DNA of 64,000 bases from an uncultured Eubacteriales bacterium (GCA_959602365.1 CAUGSS010000001.1:1-64000), one strand, 5' to 3'; positions 9,427-18,789 are shown, counted from the first letter of the stretch. The notes: generated by a model not told the origin, from the sequence alone. Numbers and translations: made by a program.

Positions 9427-10047
9427 GTGTTGGACAGCAAAGGATTCGATCAGTGGGCCGGAGCATATGAGCGCAGCGTCAGTGAAAGCGACGCGGCGGA
9501 GCGCTACCCCTTTGCCGGCTATCAGCAGCTGATGGATGCCGTCTGCCGTATGGTGCGGGAGGGCAGGGGAGAGACGGTGCTCGATCTGGGCTTTGGGACG
9601 GGGAAGCTGACCCGGCGGCTGTATCAGGAGGGGTGCAGGATCACCGGGATCGACTTTTCGGAAGAGATGCTCCGGCTGGCCCGCCGGCACATGCCCCGGG
9701 CGGAGCTGATCCGGCACGATTTTTCCAGGGGCCTGCCCGAAGCGCTGTCCGGACGCCGTTTCGATTTCATCCTCTGCACCTATGCCATTCACCATTTGGA
9801 CGATGGGCAGAAGCTCCGGCTGATTGAGCAGCTGCGCCCCCTCCTGACCCCCGGCGGGGCGCTGCTGATTGGCGACGTGGCCTTTGCCACCCGGGCGGAG
9901 CTGGAGGCCTGCCGGGCCGAATGCGGCGCGGAGTGGGATGCGGAGGAGTGCTATCCCGTGGCGGAGGAGCTGCGAAAGGCCATCCCGGAACTGCGGTTTT
10001 TCCCGGTCAGTTTCTGCGCCGGAATCATGGCAATTCCCGGGCTTTGA
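9427..10047 (+). CDS. Class I SAM-dependent methyltransferase
   Basis: 206 residues from a GTG at 9427, selected because GGGGGGA lies six bases upstream. The SAM-binding loop VLDLGFGTGKLTRRL, the acidic second-strand residue (GIDFS) and a later IGDVAF strand are clear. The overall form is that of the small YrrT-like methyltransferases of Firmicutes (GFDQWAGAYERSV at the N-terminus). The substrate is not readable. It trails the two-component genes and ends at a shared terminator with recR. Confidence 0.85.
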   Translation: MLDSKGFDQWAGAYERSVSESDAAERYPFAGYQQLMDAVCRMVREGRGETVLDLGFGTGKLTRRLYQEGCRITGIDFSEEMLRLARRHMPRAELIRHDFSRGLPEALSGRRFDFILCTYAIHHLDDGQKLRLIEQLRPLLTPGGALLIGDVAFATRAELEACRAECGAEWDAEECYPVAEELRKAIPELRFFPVSFCAGIMAIPGL

Positions 10048-10069
10048 CCGCTGGAGCTTCTATGAAAAG

Positions 10070-10109
10070 ACGCCGGAGCCAACTGCTGTGCAGCGGTTGG
10101 CTCCGGCGT
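10070..10109. terminator. Bidirectional terminator between the methyltransferase gene and recR
   Basis: Perfect 14-bp arms ACGCCGGAGCCAAC and GTTGGCTCCGGCGT flank a 12-nt loop. It sits between convergent genes; T-runs are short on both sides. Confidence 0.75.
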
Positions 10110-10150
10110 TTGCCGTCCTGTACCGGTTCAGTTGTGGGGAGGATGCCGTT

Positions 10151-10753
10151 TCAGATCTCCTGGCGGCCCTCCAGGGCCCGCATCAGCGTGGCGTTGTCGG
10201 CATACTCCAGATGGCTGCCCACCGGGATGCCGTAGGCCAGCCGGGTGATTTTCACCCCAAAGGGCTTCAGCAGCCGGGAGAGATACATGGCGGTGGCCTC
10301 CCCCTCGGTGTCCGGATTGGTGGCCATAATGACCTCGCTGGTCTCCCCCTGGGCCACCCGATCCACCAGGGGGCGGATGCGCAGGTCGTCGGGGCCCACC
10401 CGGTTCATGGGGGAGATCACCCCGTGGAGCACATGATAGAGCCCGTTGTACTCTCCGGTGCGCTCCATGGCGATCACGTCTTTGGGCTCTGCCACCACGC
10501 AGATGATGCCCTTGTCCCGCTTCCAGCTGGAACAGATGGGGCAGGGGCCCTCCCCCTCGGTGAGGTTCTGGCAGACCGGACAGGTACTCACCTTGTCCTT
10601 GGCGTCCAGAATGGCCTGGGCGAACTCGGCGGCCTGCTCCCGGGGCAGGGAGAGCACATGAAAGGCCAGCCGCTGGGCGCTCTTGGAACCGATGCCGGGG
10701 AGCCGGGCAAACTGTTCCACCAGTTTTTCCATGGCGGGTGGTAGATACTGCAT
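10151..10753 (-). CDS. recR: Recombination mediator RecR
   Basis: 200 residues, the usual RecR length. It has a helix-hairpin-helix (LARLPGIGSKSAQRLAFH type), a four-cysteine zinc finger (C58, C61, C71, C74), a Toprim domain with acidic residues in VVAEPKDVIAMER and NPDTEGEATAMY, and the C-terminal LAYGIPVGSHLEYADNATL. RecR works with RecO and RecF to load RecA at gaps. It is normally found beside dnaX; here it follows rpe by 54 bp on the same strand. Confidence 0.97.
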   Translation of the reverse strand: MQYLPPAMEKLVEQFARLPGIGSKSAQRLAFHVLSLPREQAAEFAQAILDAKDKVSTCPVCQNLTEGEGPCPICSSWKRDKGIICVVAEPKDVIAMERTGEYNGLYHVLHGVISPMNRVGPDDLRIRPLVDRVAQGETSEVIMATNPDTEGEATAMYLSRLLKPFGVKITRLAYGIPVGSHLEYADNATLMRALEGRQEI

Positions 10754-10807
10754 GTGGTCAAAACTCCTTTATGTCAGCGGTTGCAGGGCGTGTTCCGCCG
10801 GGGCGGC

Positions 10808-11452
10808 TCAGCCCCGCAGGGCGGCGATGGCTGCGGCGGGATCGGCGGCCCCAAAGACGGCGCTGCCCGCCACCAGCACGTTGGCTCCGGCCTCCACCAC
10901 CGACTGGACGGTAGCGGGGTTGATGCCCCCGTCCACCTCCAGGTCGCAGCCGGGGTGATAGCGGTCGATAAGCCGGCGGACCTGGCGGACGGTCTCCAGC
11001 TGGGACTCCATAAAGGCCTGGCCGCCGAAGCCGGGCTCCACCGTCATGACCAGCACCAGATCCAGCTCCTCCAGATAGGGCAGAATCGCGTTGGGGCTGG
11101 TGATGGGCCGCAGGGCCAATGCCTTTTTGACCCCATTGGCCTCCATGGCGTCCAGCGCCTTGCGGATGCCCCGGGGGCTGTCCGCCTCCAGATGGACGGA
11201 GATCAGGTCGGCGCCTGCGGCGGCAAAGTCGTCAATGAGCCGCTCCGGCTTTTCAATCATCAGATGGACATCCAGAAAGGCATCGGTGTACTTCCGCACC
11301 GCCTGGAGCACGGGCAGCCCGAAGGAGATGTTGGGCACAAAGCTGCCGTCCATCACGTCGAAGTGAATCAGGTCTGCGCTGGACACCCGGTCCAGGCTCT
11401 CTCCCAGCCGGGTGAAATCGGCGGACAGGATTGAGGGGGCAATTTTAATCAT
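10808..11452 (-). CDS. rpe: Ribulose-phosphate 3-epimerase
   Basis: 214 residues from the ATG at 11452 (IKIAPSILSADFTRLGE), preceded by GGAAGGG. The TIM-barrel metal-site motifs HFDVMDGSFVPN, DVHLMI and EVDGGI are all present. It interconverts ribulose-5-phosphate and xylulose-5-phosphate in the pentose phosphate pathway, which suits an organism with the split transketolase at 25.5-27.3 kb. The upstream open frame has no protein character. Confidence 0.96.
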   Translation of the reverse strand: MIKIAPSILSADFTRLGESLDRVSSADLIHFDVMDGSFVPNISFGLPVLQAVRKYTDAFLDVHLMIEKPERLIDDFAAAGADLISVHLEADSPRGIRKALDAMEANGVKKALALRPITSPNAILPYLEELDLVLVMTVEPGFGGQAFMESQLETVRQVRRLIDRYHPGCDLEVDGGINPATVQSVVEAGANVLVAGSAVFGAADPAAAIAALRG

Positions 11453-11768
11453 AACAAACCCTTCCCTTTCACGTTTTTTAATCTTTTCACCTAAATTTGT
11501 CCATAAACTGGCAGTAGACTTTTTTACTATAACACAGATGCTCCGGGGCGGGAGGAGCGGGCACATTCCACTTCCTGCGGCATAGGATGGCATGCGGGCA
11601 CGGCGCTTTGGCGCCCCGGCTGCACACCGGACGTCCTCCTCCCGTATCCCGAACCCGGCACGGGGCCATGGTGGGCATCCGCCGCTTTTGATAAATGCCT
11701 CCCGCCGCGCTGCGGCGGGAGGCAAAGAATCCCGTCCGCAGCGGGGGCCGGGGTCAGGCGCCGGGCGT
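11453..11768. other. Gap between rpe and the threonine ammonia-lyase gene
   Basis: No gene seen. It carries the terminator at 11697-11723 and, on the minus strand near 11526-11534, a weak extended -10 (TGTTATAGT) that may serve rpe. Confidence 0.5.
11697..11723 (-). terminator. Hairpin terminator after the threonine ammonia-lyase gene
   Basis: Perfect 12-bp arms GCCTCCCGCCGC and GCGGCGGGAGGC with a 3-nt loop, followed on the minus strand by ATTTATC. The T-run is weak. Confidence 0.6.
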
Positions 11769-13004
11769 TCAGTCGTAGAAGTCGGCGGTCTGCACCTCGT
11801 GGGCGTCATAGCCCGCCTCTTTCAGGGCGGAGAGAATGCTGTGCTTATGGGTGAGGCCGAAGGCCTCCAGCGTGACTTTCAGTTCCACACCGCTCTGACG
11901 GTTGATGTTGACAAACTGGTTGTGGTCCAGCTTGATGATGTTGCCGTTTTCCCGGGCGATGATCTCCGCCACCCGGAGCAATTCGCCGGGGCGGTCGGGC
12001 AGCTGCACCGAGAAGGTGAAAATCCGCCCCCGGTTGATGAGCCCGTGCTGGATCAGGGAGGACATGGTGATGACGTCCATGTTGCCGCCGGAGAGGATGC
12101 TGACCACATTTTTGCCCTTGCAGTCCAGATGGGCCAGGGCGGCGATGGTGAGCAGGCCGGCGTTTTCCACGATCATCTTGTGCTTTTCCGCCATGTCCAG
12201 GAAGGCGTCCACCAGTTCGGTGTCATCAATGGTGATGATGTCGTCCACGTTCTGCTGGATATAGGGGAAGACCAGATCGCCGGGGGTTTTTACTGCCACG
12301 CCGTCGGCAATGGTGGAGACGCTCTCCAGCGTCACCACATGTCCTGCCTCCAGCGAGGCCTTCATGGAGGCTGCGCCGCTGGGCTCCACGCCGATGACCT
12401 TTACGTTGGGGTTGAGCTGCTTGGCCAGGGTGGACACGCCTGCCGCCAGCCCGCCGCCGCCGATGGGAACCAGAATCAGGTCCACGTCGGGCAGGTTGCG
12501 GAAGATCTCATAGGCGATGGTGCCCTGGCCGGTGGCCACGGTCAGGTCGTTGAAGGGGGCCACATAGGTCATCCCCTCGGATTGGGCCAGCGCATGGGCC
12601 TTGGCGTCGGCGTCGTCAAAGGTGGAGCCGTGGAGGATGACCCGGGCGCCGTAGCCTTTGGTGTTGTTTACCTTCAGCATAGGAGTGGTGGTGGGCATGA
12701 CCACAGTGGCCTGGACGCCGGCCCGCTGTGCGGCATAGGCCACCCCTTGGGCGTGGTTGCCCGCCGAGGCGGTGATCAGCCCCAGGGCCTTTTCCTCTTC
12801 GGAGAGGGTGCTGATCTTGAAATAGGCGCCCCGGATTTTATAGGCGCCGGTGACCTGCATGTTTTCCGGTTTCAGGTAAACACTGTTGCCGAAGGCCGCG
12901 GAAAACGCGGGGGAGTAGATCAGATTGGTCTCGTAAATTACGCCGGAGAGTACACTCCGGGCGGATTTAAAGCTGTCAAGGGTCATCATAGGCCGGCCGC
13001 TCAC
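11769..13004 (-). CDS. ilvA: Threonine ammonia-lyase with ACT domain
   Basis: 411 residues. The PLP-dependent catalytic domain binds PLP through Lys56 in TGAYKIRGA, has ASAGNHAQGVAYA and the phosphate loop PIGGGGLAAG, and is followed by one ACT-like regulatory domain (about 330-405). It deaminates threonine to 2-oxobutyrate. The short form with a single ACT domain resembles the catabolic type (tdcB-like) as much as biosynthetic ilvA, so the symbol is approximate. Start: GTG at 13004 close to GGAGAAAGG, or ATG at 12989. It runs from its own promoter. Confidence 0.9.
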   Translation of the reverse strand: MSGRPMMTLDSFKSARSVLSGVIYETNLIYSPAFSAAFGNSVYLKPENMQVTGAYKIRGAYFKISTLSEEEKALGLITASAGNHAQGVAYAAQRAGVQATVVMPTTTPMLKVNNTKGYGARVILHGSTFDDADAKAHALAQSEGMTYVAPFNDLTVATGQGTIAYEIFRNLPDVDLILVPIGGGGLAAGVSTLAKQLNPNVKVIGVEPSGAASMKASLEAGHVVTLESVSTIADGVAVKTPGDLVFPYIQQNVDDIITIDDTELVDAFLDMAEKHKMIVENAGLLTIAALAHLDCKGKNVVSILSGGNMDVITMSSLIQHGLINRGRIFTFSVQLPDRPGELLRVAEIIARENGNIIKLDHNQFVNINRQSGVELKVTLEAFGLTHKHSILSALKEAGYDAHEVQTADFYD

Positions 13005-13042
13005 CTTTCTCCATAAAATCCATCATAAAATTACAACATCAT

Positions 13043-13071
13043 ATTCTAGCTAATTCCAGAAAAAAAGTCAA
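13043..13071 (-). promoter_or_regulatory. Promoter of the threonine ammonia-lyase gene
   Basis: On the minus strand TTGACT, 17-nt spacer, TAGAAT, about 35 nt upstream of the start. Confidence 0.75.
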
Positions 13072-13115
13072 TCATAGAGCGGGAAGGATTCTCTCCCGCC
13101 GCACGCCCCTTTTCC

Positions 13116-13144
13116 TTGACACCATCTCTGGAACACGATAGAAT
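13116..13144 (+). promoter_or_regulatory. Promoter of the xpaC-telA genes
   Basis: TTGACA, 17-nt spacer, TAGAAT, giving a transcript that begins about 35 nt before the ATG at 13186. Confidence 0.8.
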
Positions 13145-13185
13145 ATTCCCTGTAAAGGTTTACTTAATATCGGGAAGTGAATGGG

Positions 13186-13914
13186 ATGAAAAAGCTGAAA
13201 AAAAGGCGCAGCGTGGTGCCGGTCTATCTGGTCGCCCTGGTCTGGGCGGTGGGAGGCTTCGGCTTCCGGGTGCACCGCCCCCTGGGGTTCGCGGTGCTCA
13301 TCGCCGTCTCGGTGGCGGTGTTTTTGCTCGCCCGGCTGATCTGGCGGGATCGGACCATTGTGATCAACACAAAGGACCCGGAGCCGGAACAGCAGGCAAA
13401 GCAGCCGGAACAGCCTGAGCGGCCGGAGCAGCCCAAAGCCCCCCCGGAGCCGGAAGAACCGGAGGATCCGGAGATCGCCGCCCTGCGCCAGGAGCGGGAC
13501 CGGGCTGTGGGGGAGATGCGCCGGCTCAACGACAGCATTGAAGATCCCGTCCTCTCCGAGCAGATCGACCACATCGAGGCCACCACCGGCAAGATCTTTG
13601 CCTATGTGATGCATCATCCCGACCGGAAGAGCCAGATCCGCCGCTTCCTGAACTATTACCTGCCCACCACCCTGAAGCTGCTCAACGCCTATGACCGGCT
13701 GGATGAGGCGGGGATTTCCGGGGTGAATATCGACGGGGCCAAGGGCCGGATCAGCGATGTGATGGCCGCCATTGTGGACGGATTTGACCGGCAGCTGGAC
13801 GCCCTCTATCAGGGGGAAGTCATGGACATCAACGCCGAGATCAAGGTGCTGCAGAGCCTGCTCACCGGCGACGGTTTGGCAGATCAGGATGGGCCCCGGA
13901 CGGGCGCACAGTAA
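13186..13914 (+). CDS. XpaC-like membrane protein (5-bromo-4-chloroindolyl phosphate hydrolysis family)
   Basis: 242 residues from ATG 13186 (GGGAAG 8 nt upstream; a GTG at 13177 is too close to it). There are two membrane helices in the first 55 residues, then a linker of Pro-Glu-Gln repeats (about 65-95) and a helical cytoplasmic domain. The family is named after Bacillus XpaC, whose gene neighbours telA; the same order is kept here with telA 69 bp downstream. Molecular function is unknown, though the pair is linked to cell-envelope stress and toxic anions. Confidence 0.8.
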   Translation: MKKLKKRRSVVPVYLVALVWAVGGFGFRVHRPLGFAVLIAVSVAVFLLARLIWRDRTIVINTKDPEPEQQAKQPEQPERPEQPKAPPEPEEPEDPEIAALRQERDRAVGEMRRLNDSIEDPVLSEQIDHIEATTGKIFAYVMHHPDRKSQIRRFLNYYLPTTLKLLNAYDRLDEAGISGVNIDGAKGRISDVMAAIVDGFDRQLDALYQGEVMDINAEIKVLQSLLTGDGLADQDGPRTGAQ

Positions 13915-13983
13915 GTTTCAGCTTCATTATTCAAAGAAAGAATATCATAGAAATTTTGAGAGAACAAACGGAGGTAATTCAAG

Positions 13984-15189
13984 ATGAGTGAACAGACCCA
14001 TATCCCCCAGCTGACCCTGGATCCTGAAGGATCTGCCGCCGCTGCGGCCGCTCCCGCCCCTGCGGCCGGCGCATCTGCCCCGGCGGCCAGTGCGCCTGCG
14101 GCCCCCACGCTGACCCTGGGCAACGAGCCCGCCCAGCAGCAGGAGGCGGAGCCCGTCGTCATTGACGAGAGCATGCTCACCGAAGAGGAGCGCCGGGCGG
14201 TGGACGCCTTTGCCGAGAAGATTGATATCACCGACGCCACCCAGGTGATGCAGTACGGTTCCGCGGCCCAGAAGAACATCGCCCAGTTCTCGGAGACCGC
14301 GCTGGGCAGCGTGCGCACCAAGGATCTGGGGAGCGTGGGCGAGGCCCTGTCCAACCTGGTGCTGGAGCTCAAGCAGGTCTCCCAGCCCGAGAAGAAGGGC
14401 GGCCTGGGGGGCTTCTTCCAGCGCAGCAGGCGCCGCCTGGAGGAGATGAAGGCCCAGTATGCCAAGGCCGAGGCCAACGTGGACAAGATTGTGGAGATGC
14501 TGGAGGCCCACCAGGTCACCCTGATGAAGGATGTGGCCATGCTGGACCAGATGTTTGAGCTCAATCAGCAGTACTGCAAAGAGCTCACCATGTATATCAT
14601 CGCCGGCAAGAAGCGTCTGGCTTCCATTCGCGCCAATGAGCTGGAGGAGCTGCGGAAGAAGGCGGAGGCCTCCGGCACCCAGGAGGATGCCCAGGCCTAT
14701 AACGACATGGTCAATCTGTGCAACCGGTTTGAGAAGAAGCTGCACGATCTGGAGCTGACCCGGGTGATCTCCATCCAGATGGGGCCCCAGACCCGGCTGC
14801 TCCAGAACAACGACACCCTGATGATTGAGAAAATTCAGACCTCGCTGGTCAATACCATCCCCCTGTGGAAGAGCCAGATGGTGCTGGCCCTGGGGCTGGA
14901 GCACTCCCGGCAGGCCACGGCGGCCCAGACCGCGGTGACCAATATGACCAACGACCTGCTGCGCCAGAATGCGGAGATGCTGCGCATGGGCACTGTGGAG
15001 ACGGCCAAGGAAGCCGAACGCAGCGTGGTGGACATCGAAACCCTGCAGCACACCAATCAGGAGCTGATCGCTGCCCTGGACGAAGTGGTGCGCATTCAGA
15101 CCGAGGGCCGGGAGAAACGGGCTGCCGCCGAAGTCGAGCTGGGCAAGATCGAGGGCGAGCTGAAGCGCAAGCTCATGGAGCTGCGCTGA
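13984..15189 (+). CDS. telA: Toxic anion resistance protein TelA
   Basis: 401 residues, almost entirely helical and soluble. An Ala/Pro-rich N-terminal 45 residues is followed by the TelA/KlaA domain (for example LGGFFQRSRRRLEEMKAQYAKAEANVDKIVEMLEAHQ and the later TRLLQNNDTLMIEKIQTSLVNTIPLWKSQM). Members are tied to tellurite and cell-wall antibiotic tolerance; the biochemical role is not known. AGGAGG-like GGAGGT precedes the ATG. It pairs with the XpaC-like gene and is followed by a TPM-domain gene. Confidence 0.92.
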   Translation: MSEQTHIPQLTLDPEGSAAAAAAPAPAAGASAPAASAPAAPTLTLGNEPAQQQEAEPVVIDESMLTEEERRAVDAFAEKIDITDATQVMQYGSAAQKNIAQFSETALGSVRTKDLGSVGEALSNLVLELKQVSQPEKKGGLGGFFQRSRRRLEEMKAQYAKAEANVDKIVEMLEAHQVTLMKDVAMLDQMFELNQQYCKELTMYIIAGKKRLASIRANELEELRKKAEASGTQEDAQAYNDMVNLCNRFEKKLHDLELTRVISIQMGPQTRLLQNNDTLMIEKIQTSLVNTIPLWKSQMVLALGLEHSRQATAAQTAVTNMTNDLLRQNAEMLRMGTVETAKEAERSVVDIETLQHTNQELIAALDEVVRIQTEGREKRAAAEVELGKIEGELKRKLMELR

Positions 15190-15232
15190 GACACATGGCC
15201 GTGGCGACACCGGCAGGGAAGGTGATACGAGC

Positions 15233-16285
15233 GTGAAACTAATTCGAAACTATGCATTTGCCTGGGCCGTCACTCTTGCGGTGGTTTTGGCCTCAGGTGT
15301 GTTTGGTGTGGTCATGGCCCGGGCGGACATGCTGCCCGTCACGCCGGGAAACTGGGTGTGTGACGAGGCGGATGTGCTCTCAGATGAGACAGAGGATGCG
15401 GTGCGCAGCTATAACGCCCAGTTTGACCAGAGCTACTCCGCCTATGTGGCGGTGGCCACGGTGGAGAATCTGAAGGGCTGGGAGGCCGACGTATACGCGG
15501 AAGAGCTGTTCAACGACTGGGAGCTGTATGGAAACGACTTCCTGCTGCTGCTGGATATCGGCGGCAATCAGAGTTACCTCTATAACGGCAGCAACTATAC
15601 CGACTTTGACTATGCGTCCTATTTGGACAGCTATGTCAACCCGGAGTTCTTCTCCGGAAACTATGACGCCGCGGTGACCAATCTGTTCACCGGCATGGGG
15701 AGTTATCTCTCCCAGCAGAATGGGGGCTACGTCCCCCAGAGCGGCGGCGACGTGTCCAGTGATTATTTGGATGGCTACCAGGACAGTTATGCCCAGTATT
15801 ACCGGAGAAACAACGCCCTGACCGGGGTGATTCTCGTGGCCGTCGCGCTGGTGGTGCTTTACGCGTTTTTAAGCACTTTGGAGCGCAACAGATATCGTAG
15901 CTGGTACCATAGCTATGGACATATGGCGTCGCCGCCGGTGGTGTTTCGGCCCATCTTCTTTTGGCACCGTCCCGGCAGTGCCTGGTGGAACCGGCGCCGC
16001 CACGGACCGGGTCCCCGCCCCGGCCCTGGCCCCGGCGGACCCGGCTTTGGCGGGCCGAGACCGGGTCCCGGCCCCCGTCCCGGGGGCGGTCCCCGACCCA
16101 ATAACGGCCCCCGTCCGGGGAATGGTCCCAGATTCAGCAGCGGCTTCCGGCCCGGCGGCCGGGGCGGCTTTGGCGGAGGCGGCAGCGCCCGCCCCGGCGG
16201 TGGCTTCGGCGGCGGAGGCAGCAGCCGGGGCCATGGCGGCGGAGGTTTCGGCGGGGGCGGCCGGGGCGGCCGCGGACACCGCTGA
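15233..16285 (+). CDS. TPM-domain membrane protein with a Gly/Pro/Arg-rich tail
   Basis: 350 residues from GTG 15233 with GGAAGG upstream. A signal or anchor helix (about 10-30) precedes a TPM domain (about 35-170; WVCDEADVLSDETEDAVRSYNAQF), as in YgcG and plant TLP18.3. A membrane helix follows near 195-215, then an unusual 110-residue tail rich in GGRGG, PRPG and GGGS. Such low-complexity tails in YgcG proteins vary between relatives. A role in envelope quality control beside telA is plausible but not demonstrated. Confidence 0.82.
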   Translation: MKLIRNYAFAWAVTLAVVLASGVFGVVMARADMLPVTPGNWVCDEADVLSDETEDAVRSYNAQFDQSYSAYVAVATVENLKGWEADVYAEELFNDWELYGNDFLLLLDIGGNQSYLYNGSNYTDFDYASYLDSYVNPEFFSGNYDAAVTNLFTGMGSYLSQQNGGYVPQSGGDVSSDYLDGYQDSYAQYYRRNNALTGVILVAVALVVLYAFLSTLERNRYRSWYHSYGHMASPPVVFRPIFFWHRPGSAWWNRRRHGPGPRPGPGPGGPGFGGPRPGPGPRPGGGPRPNNGPRPGNGPRFSSGFRPGGRGGFGGGGSARPGGGFGGGGSSRGHGGGGFGGGGRGGRGHR

Positions 16286-16300
16286 GCGAATGGGAATGGA

Positions 16301-16332
16301 ACAGCGGGACAGCGTGCTGTCCCGCTGTTTTT
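16301..16332 (+). terminator. Terminator after the TPM-domain gene
   Basis: Perfect 12-bp arms ACAGCGGGACAG and CTGTCCCGCTGT, loop CGTG, then TTTT. Confidence 0.9.
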
Positions 16333-16357
16333 ATCGCGTTTGAGAGGATGTGAGAAA

Positions 16358-17302
16358 ATGGCCGATGGGACGATACGGGGGCGGTTTGCCCCCTCGCCCA
16401 GCGGATATATGCACCTGGGCAACGCCTGGTCGGCGCTGCTGGCCTGGCTGTCCGTCCGGGCCCAGGGAGGGGTGATGGTGCTTCGGCTGGAGGATTTGGA
16501 TCCGGACCGGTGCAGGCGTCCCTTCTGTGACGCGGTGGAAGAGGACCTGCGCTGGCTGGGGCTGGACTGGGATGAGGGGGGCAGCGCCGGAGGAGCGGCC
16601 TACTGCCAGAGCAGCCGCGGGGCCTGCTATCAGGATGCCCTGGAGCGGCTCCGGCAGGCAGATCTGCTTTACCCCTGCTTCTGCTCCCGGGGGCAGCTCC
16701 ACGCTGCCGGTGCGCCGCACCGTTCCGACGGGGATGTGATCTATCCCGGCACCTGCAGGCAGCTGACCCGGGAAGAGCGGGAGGCCCGGGCCAAGCTGCG
16801 CCGCCCGGCGCTGCGAATTCGGGTGCCTGACCGGGAGCTCTCCTTTGTGGATCGCCTCCAGGGAGAGGTGCGGGAAAACCTGGCCCGGGACTGCGGCGAT
16901 TTCATCCTTCGCCGCTCCGACGGAGTGTTTGCCTATCAGCTGGCGGTGGTGGTGGACGACGCCCTGATGGGGGTCACCGAGGTGGTCCGGGGCAGCGACC
17001 TGCTGGGCTCTACCCCCAGGCAGATCTATCTGCAGCAGCTGCTGGGCTATCCCACCCCCGCCTACTGCCATGTGCCGCTGCTGTGTGCCCCGGACGGCAG
17101 GCGGCTGTCCAAGCGGGAGTCTGATTTGACGCTGGCCGCGCTCCGGGCGGCGGGGGTTGCGCCGGAGCAGATTATAGGGCGGCTGGCCTGCTGCGCCGGC
17201 CTGATCGACCGGCCCGAGCCGGTTCGGGCAAGGGAGCTGATCCCGCTCTACCACCCGGACAAGCTGCCCCGGGCGGATATTCTGTTTGCATGGAAGCCGT
17301 AA
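16358..17302 (+). CDS. gluQ: Glutamyl-Q tRNA(Asp) synthetase
   Basis: 314 residues from ATG 16358 (GAGAGG upstream). It keeps only the catalytic half of a glutamyl-tRNA synthetase: GRFAPSPSGYMHLGN with the HIGH-like HLGN, the Zn-site pattern CxC...YxxxC (CFC and YPGTC) that separates GluQ-RS from GltX, and RRLSKRE for KMSKS. There is no anticodon-binding domain. The enzyme attaches glutamate to queuosine at position 34 of tRNA-Asp, so the organism is expected to make or salvage queuosine. Confidence 0.92.
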   Translation: MADGTIRGRFAPSPSGYMHLGNAWSALLAWLSVRAQGGVMVLRLEDLDPDRCRRPFCDAVEEDLRWLGLDWDEGGSAGGAAYCQSSRGACYQDALERLRQADLLYPCFCSRGQLHAAGAPHRSDGDVIYPGTCRQLTREEREARAKLRRPALRIRVPDRELSFVDRLQGEVRENLARDCGDFILRRSDGVFAYQLAVVVDDALMGVTEVVRGSDLLGSTPRQIYLQQLLGYPTPAYCHVPLLCAPDGRRLSKRESDLTLAALRAAGVAPEQIIGRLACCAGLIDRPEPVRARELIPLYHPDKLPRADILFAWKP

Positions 17303-17336
17303 AAAGCCGCGCCGTCCCGAAGGGCGGCGCGGTTTT
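17301..17336. terminator. Bidirectional terminator between gluQ and trkH
   Basis: CCGCGCCGTCC pairs with GGGCGGCGCGG around CGAA, with A5 before and T5 after. It serves both convergent genes. Confidence 0.88.
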
Positions 17337-17347
17337 TGCGCTTGTGC

Positions 17348-18784
17348 TTATTTTTTCCAAGTGCGGGGAGACAGGAGAACCAGGATGGGGAAGATCTCCA
17401 GCCGTCCGGCCAGCATGTCGAAGATCAGTACGATCTTGCTCAGGGGGGAGAGAAAGCCGAAGTTACAGGTGGGGCCCACCAGCCCAAGTCCCGGGCCGAT
17501 GTTGTTCAGGGTGGCTGCCACTGCACTGAAGGAGGTCTCCAAATCCAGGTTTTCCAGCTGAATGATGAGCACAGAGCCAATGAAAATCAGCGCGTAGCAG
17601 ACCAGAAACAGCAAAGCACCCTTGATGACGGGAATCTCCAGCTTTTTGCCGTCCAAACGGACGGTGCGCACCACCCGGGGCTGGCTGATCTGGCGGACCT
17701 CCCGGAGAGCGGTCTTTATATAAATCAGCAGCCGGGACACCTTGATACCGCCGCCGGTACTGCCCGCGCAGGCGCCCAACAGCATGAGAAACAGAAGGAT
17801 TCCCTTGGAAAAACTGGGCCACAGGTCGAAATCTGTGGTAGCGTAGCCGGTGGTGGTGATAATAGTGCCTACCTGAAAGAGCACCTCCCGCACCGAGTGG
17901 AACTGGCCGGAGGAGAGCAGATTCAGGGCGATCAGCAGGGTGGAGGAGAAGACGATGATGTAGAACCAGCGCACCTCTTCCATGCGCAGGGCAGCCCGCC
18001 ACTGTCGGCACAGCAGCAGGAAGAAGAAGCCGAAGTTGGTGCCGGCCAGCAGCATAAATGCGGTGATGACCCACTGGAGGTAGGGGGAGTAGCTGGCGCA
18101 GCTGGAATTCAGGATGGCAAAGCCGCCGGTGCCCATGCTGCCGAAGGTGATGCACAGATTATCCAGCAGCGGCATACCGCCCAGGGCCTGGAGAATGATC
18201 TCCAGCAGGGTCAGCCCCAGATAGATGCCGTAGAGCTGCCGGGCGGAGGCCCGCAGCTGGGGAACCAGCTTGCTCACCACCGGGCCGGGGCTCTCCGCCT
18301 GCATCAGAGAAAAGCTGGAGCCCGAGTCGGCCATGGGCATGATAATCAGAATAAAGACCAGCACCCCCATGCCGCCGATCCAATGGCTGAACGAGCGCCA
18401 GATCAGCATACTGTTGCTCAGCGCCTCCACGTCGGAGAGGATGGAGGAGCCGGTGGTGGTAAAGCCGGATACGATTTCGAACAGGGCGTCCAGATAGAAG
18501 GGGATCTCTCCGCTGAGGGTGAAGGGGAGCGCGCCCACCGCGGAGATAAGCAGCCATCCCAGGGCCACCGACACATAGCCGTCCTTGGCGGTAAAGACGG
18601 AGAAGCGCACCTTCAGCCGGGTGAGCAGGAAGCCCACCAGGGCGCTGCCCGCGCCCACCGCAAGGAAAATCAAAGTGCAGAAATACTCGCCGTAGATCAG
18701 CCCTGTGACCACCGGGAGCAGCATCAGCACCCCGATGATCATCAGCACATAGCCCAGCACATAGACAATACTTTTGTAATGCAT
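17348..18784 (-). CDS. trkH: Trk/Ktr potassium uptake channel subunit TrkH
   Basis: 478 residues with four repeated membrane-pore-membrane units. Selectivity-filter-like segments include TTTGSSI (near TTGSSILSDVE), GSMGTGGFAI, TTTGYATTDF and GSTGGGIK, as in TrkH/KtrB. It forms the potassium pore and is gated by the TrkA ring encoded just upstream; the genes are only 5 bp apart. The ATG at 18784 is supported by family alignment. Confidence 0.95.
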   Translation of the reverse strand: MHYKSIVYVLGYVLMIIGVLMLLPVVTGLIYGEYFCTLIFLAVGAGSALVGFLLTRLKVRFSVFTAKDGYVSVALGWLLISAVGALPFTLSGEIPFYLDALFEIVSGFTTTGSSILSDVEALSNSMLIWRSFSHWIGGMGVLVFILIIMPMADSGSSFSLMQAESPGPVVSKLVPQLRASARQLYGIYLGLTLLEIILQALGGMPLLDNLCITFGSMGTGGFAILNSSCASYSPYLQWVITAFMLLAGTNFGFFFLLLCRQWRAALRMEEVRWFYIIVFSSTLLIALNLLSSGQFHSVREVLFQVGTIITTTGYATTDFDLWPSFSKGILLFLMLLGACAGSTGGGIKVSRLLIYIKTALREVRQISQPRVVRTVRLDGKKLEIPVIKGALLFLVCYALIFIGSVLIIQLENLDLETSFSAVAATLNNIGPGLGLVGPTCNFGFLSPLSKIVLIFDMLAGRLEIFPILVLLSPRTWKK

Positions 18785-18789
18785 GGCGC

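Noticed and set aside
15869..16422. Pro-rich and Ala-rich frames opposite the TPM protein tail
   Set aside because: They are translations of the Gly/Pro/Arg low-complexity tail in other frames.
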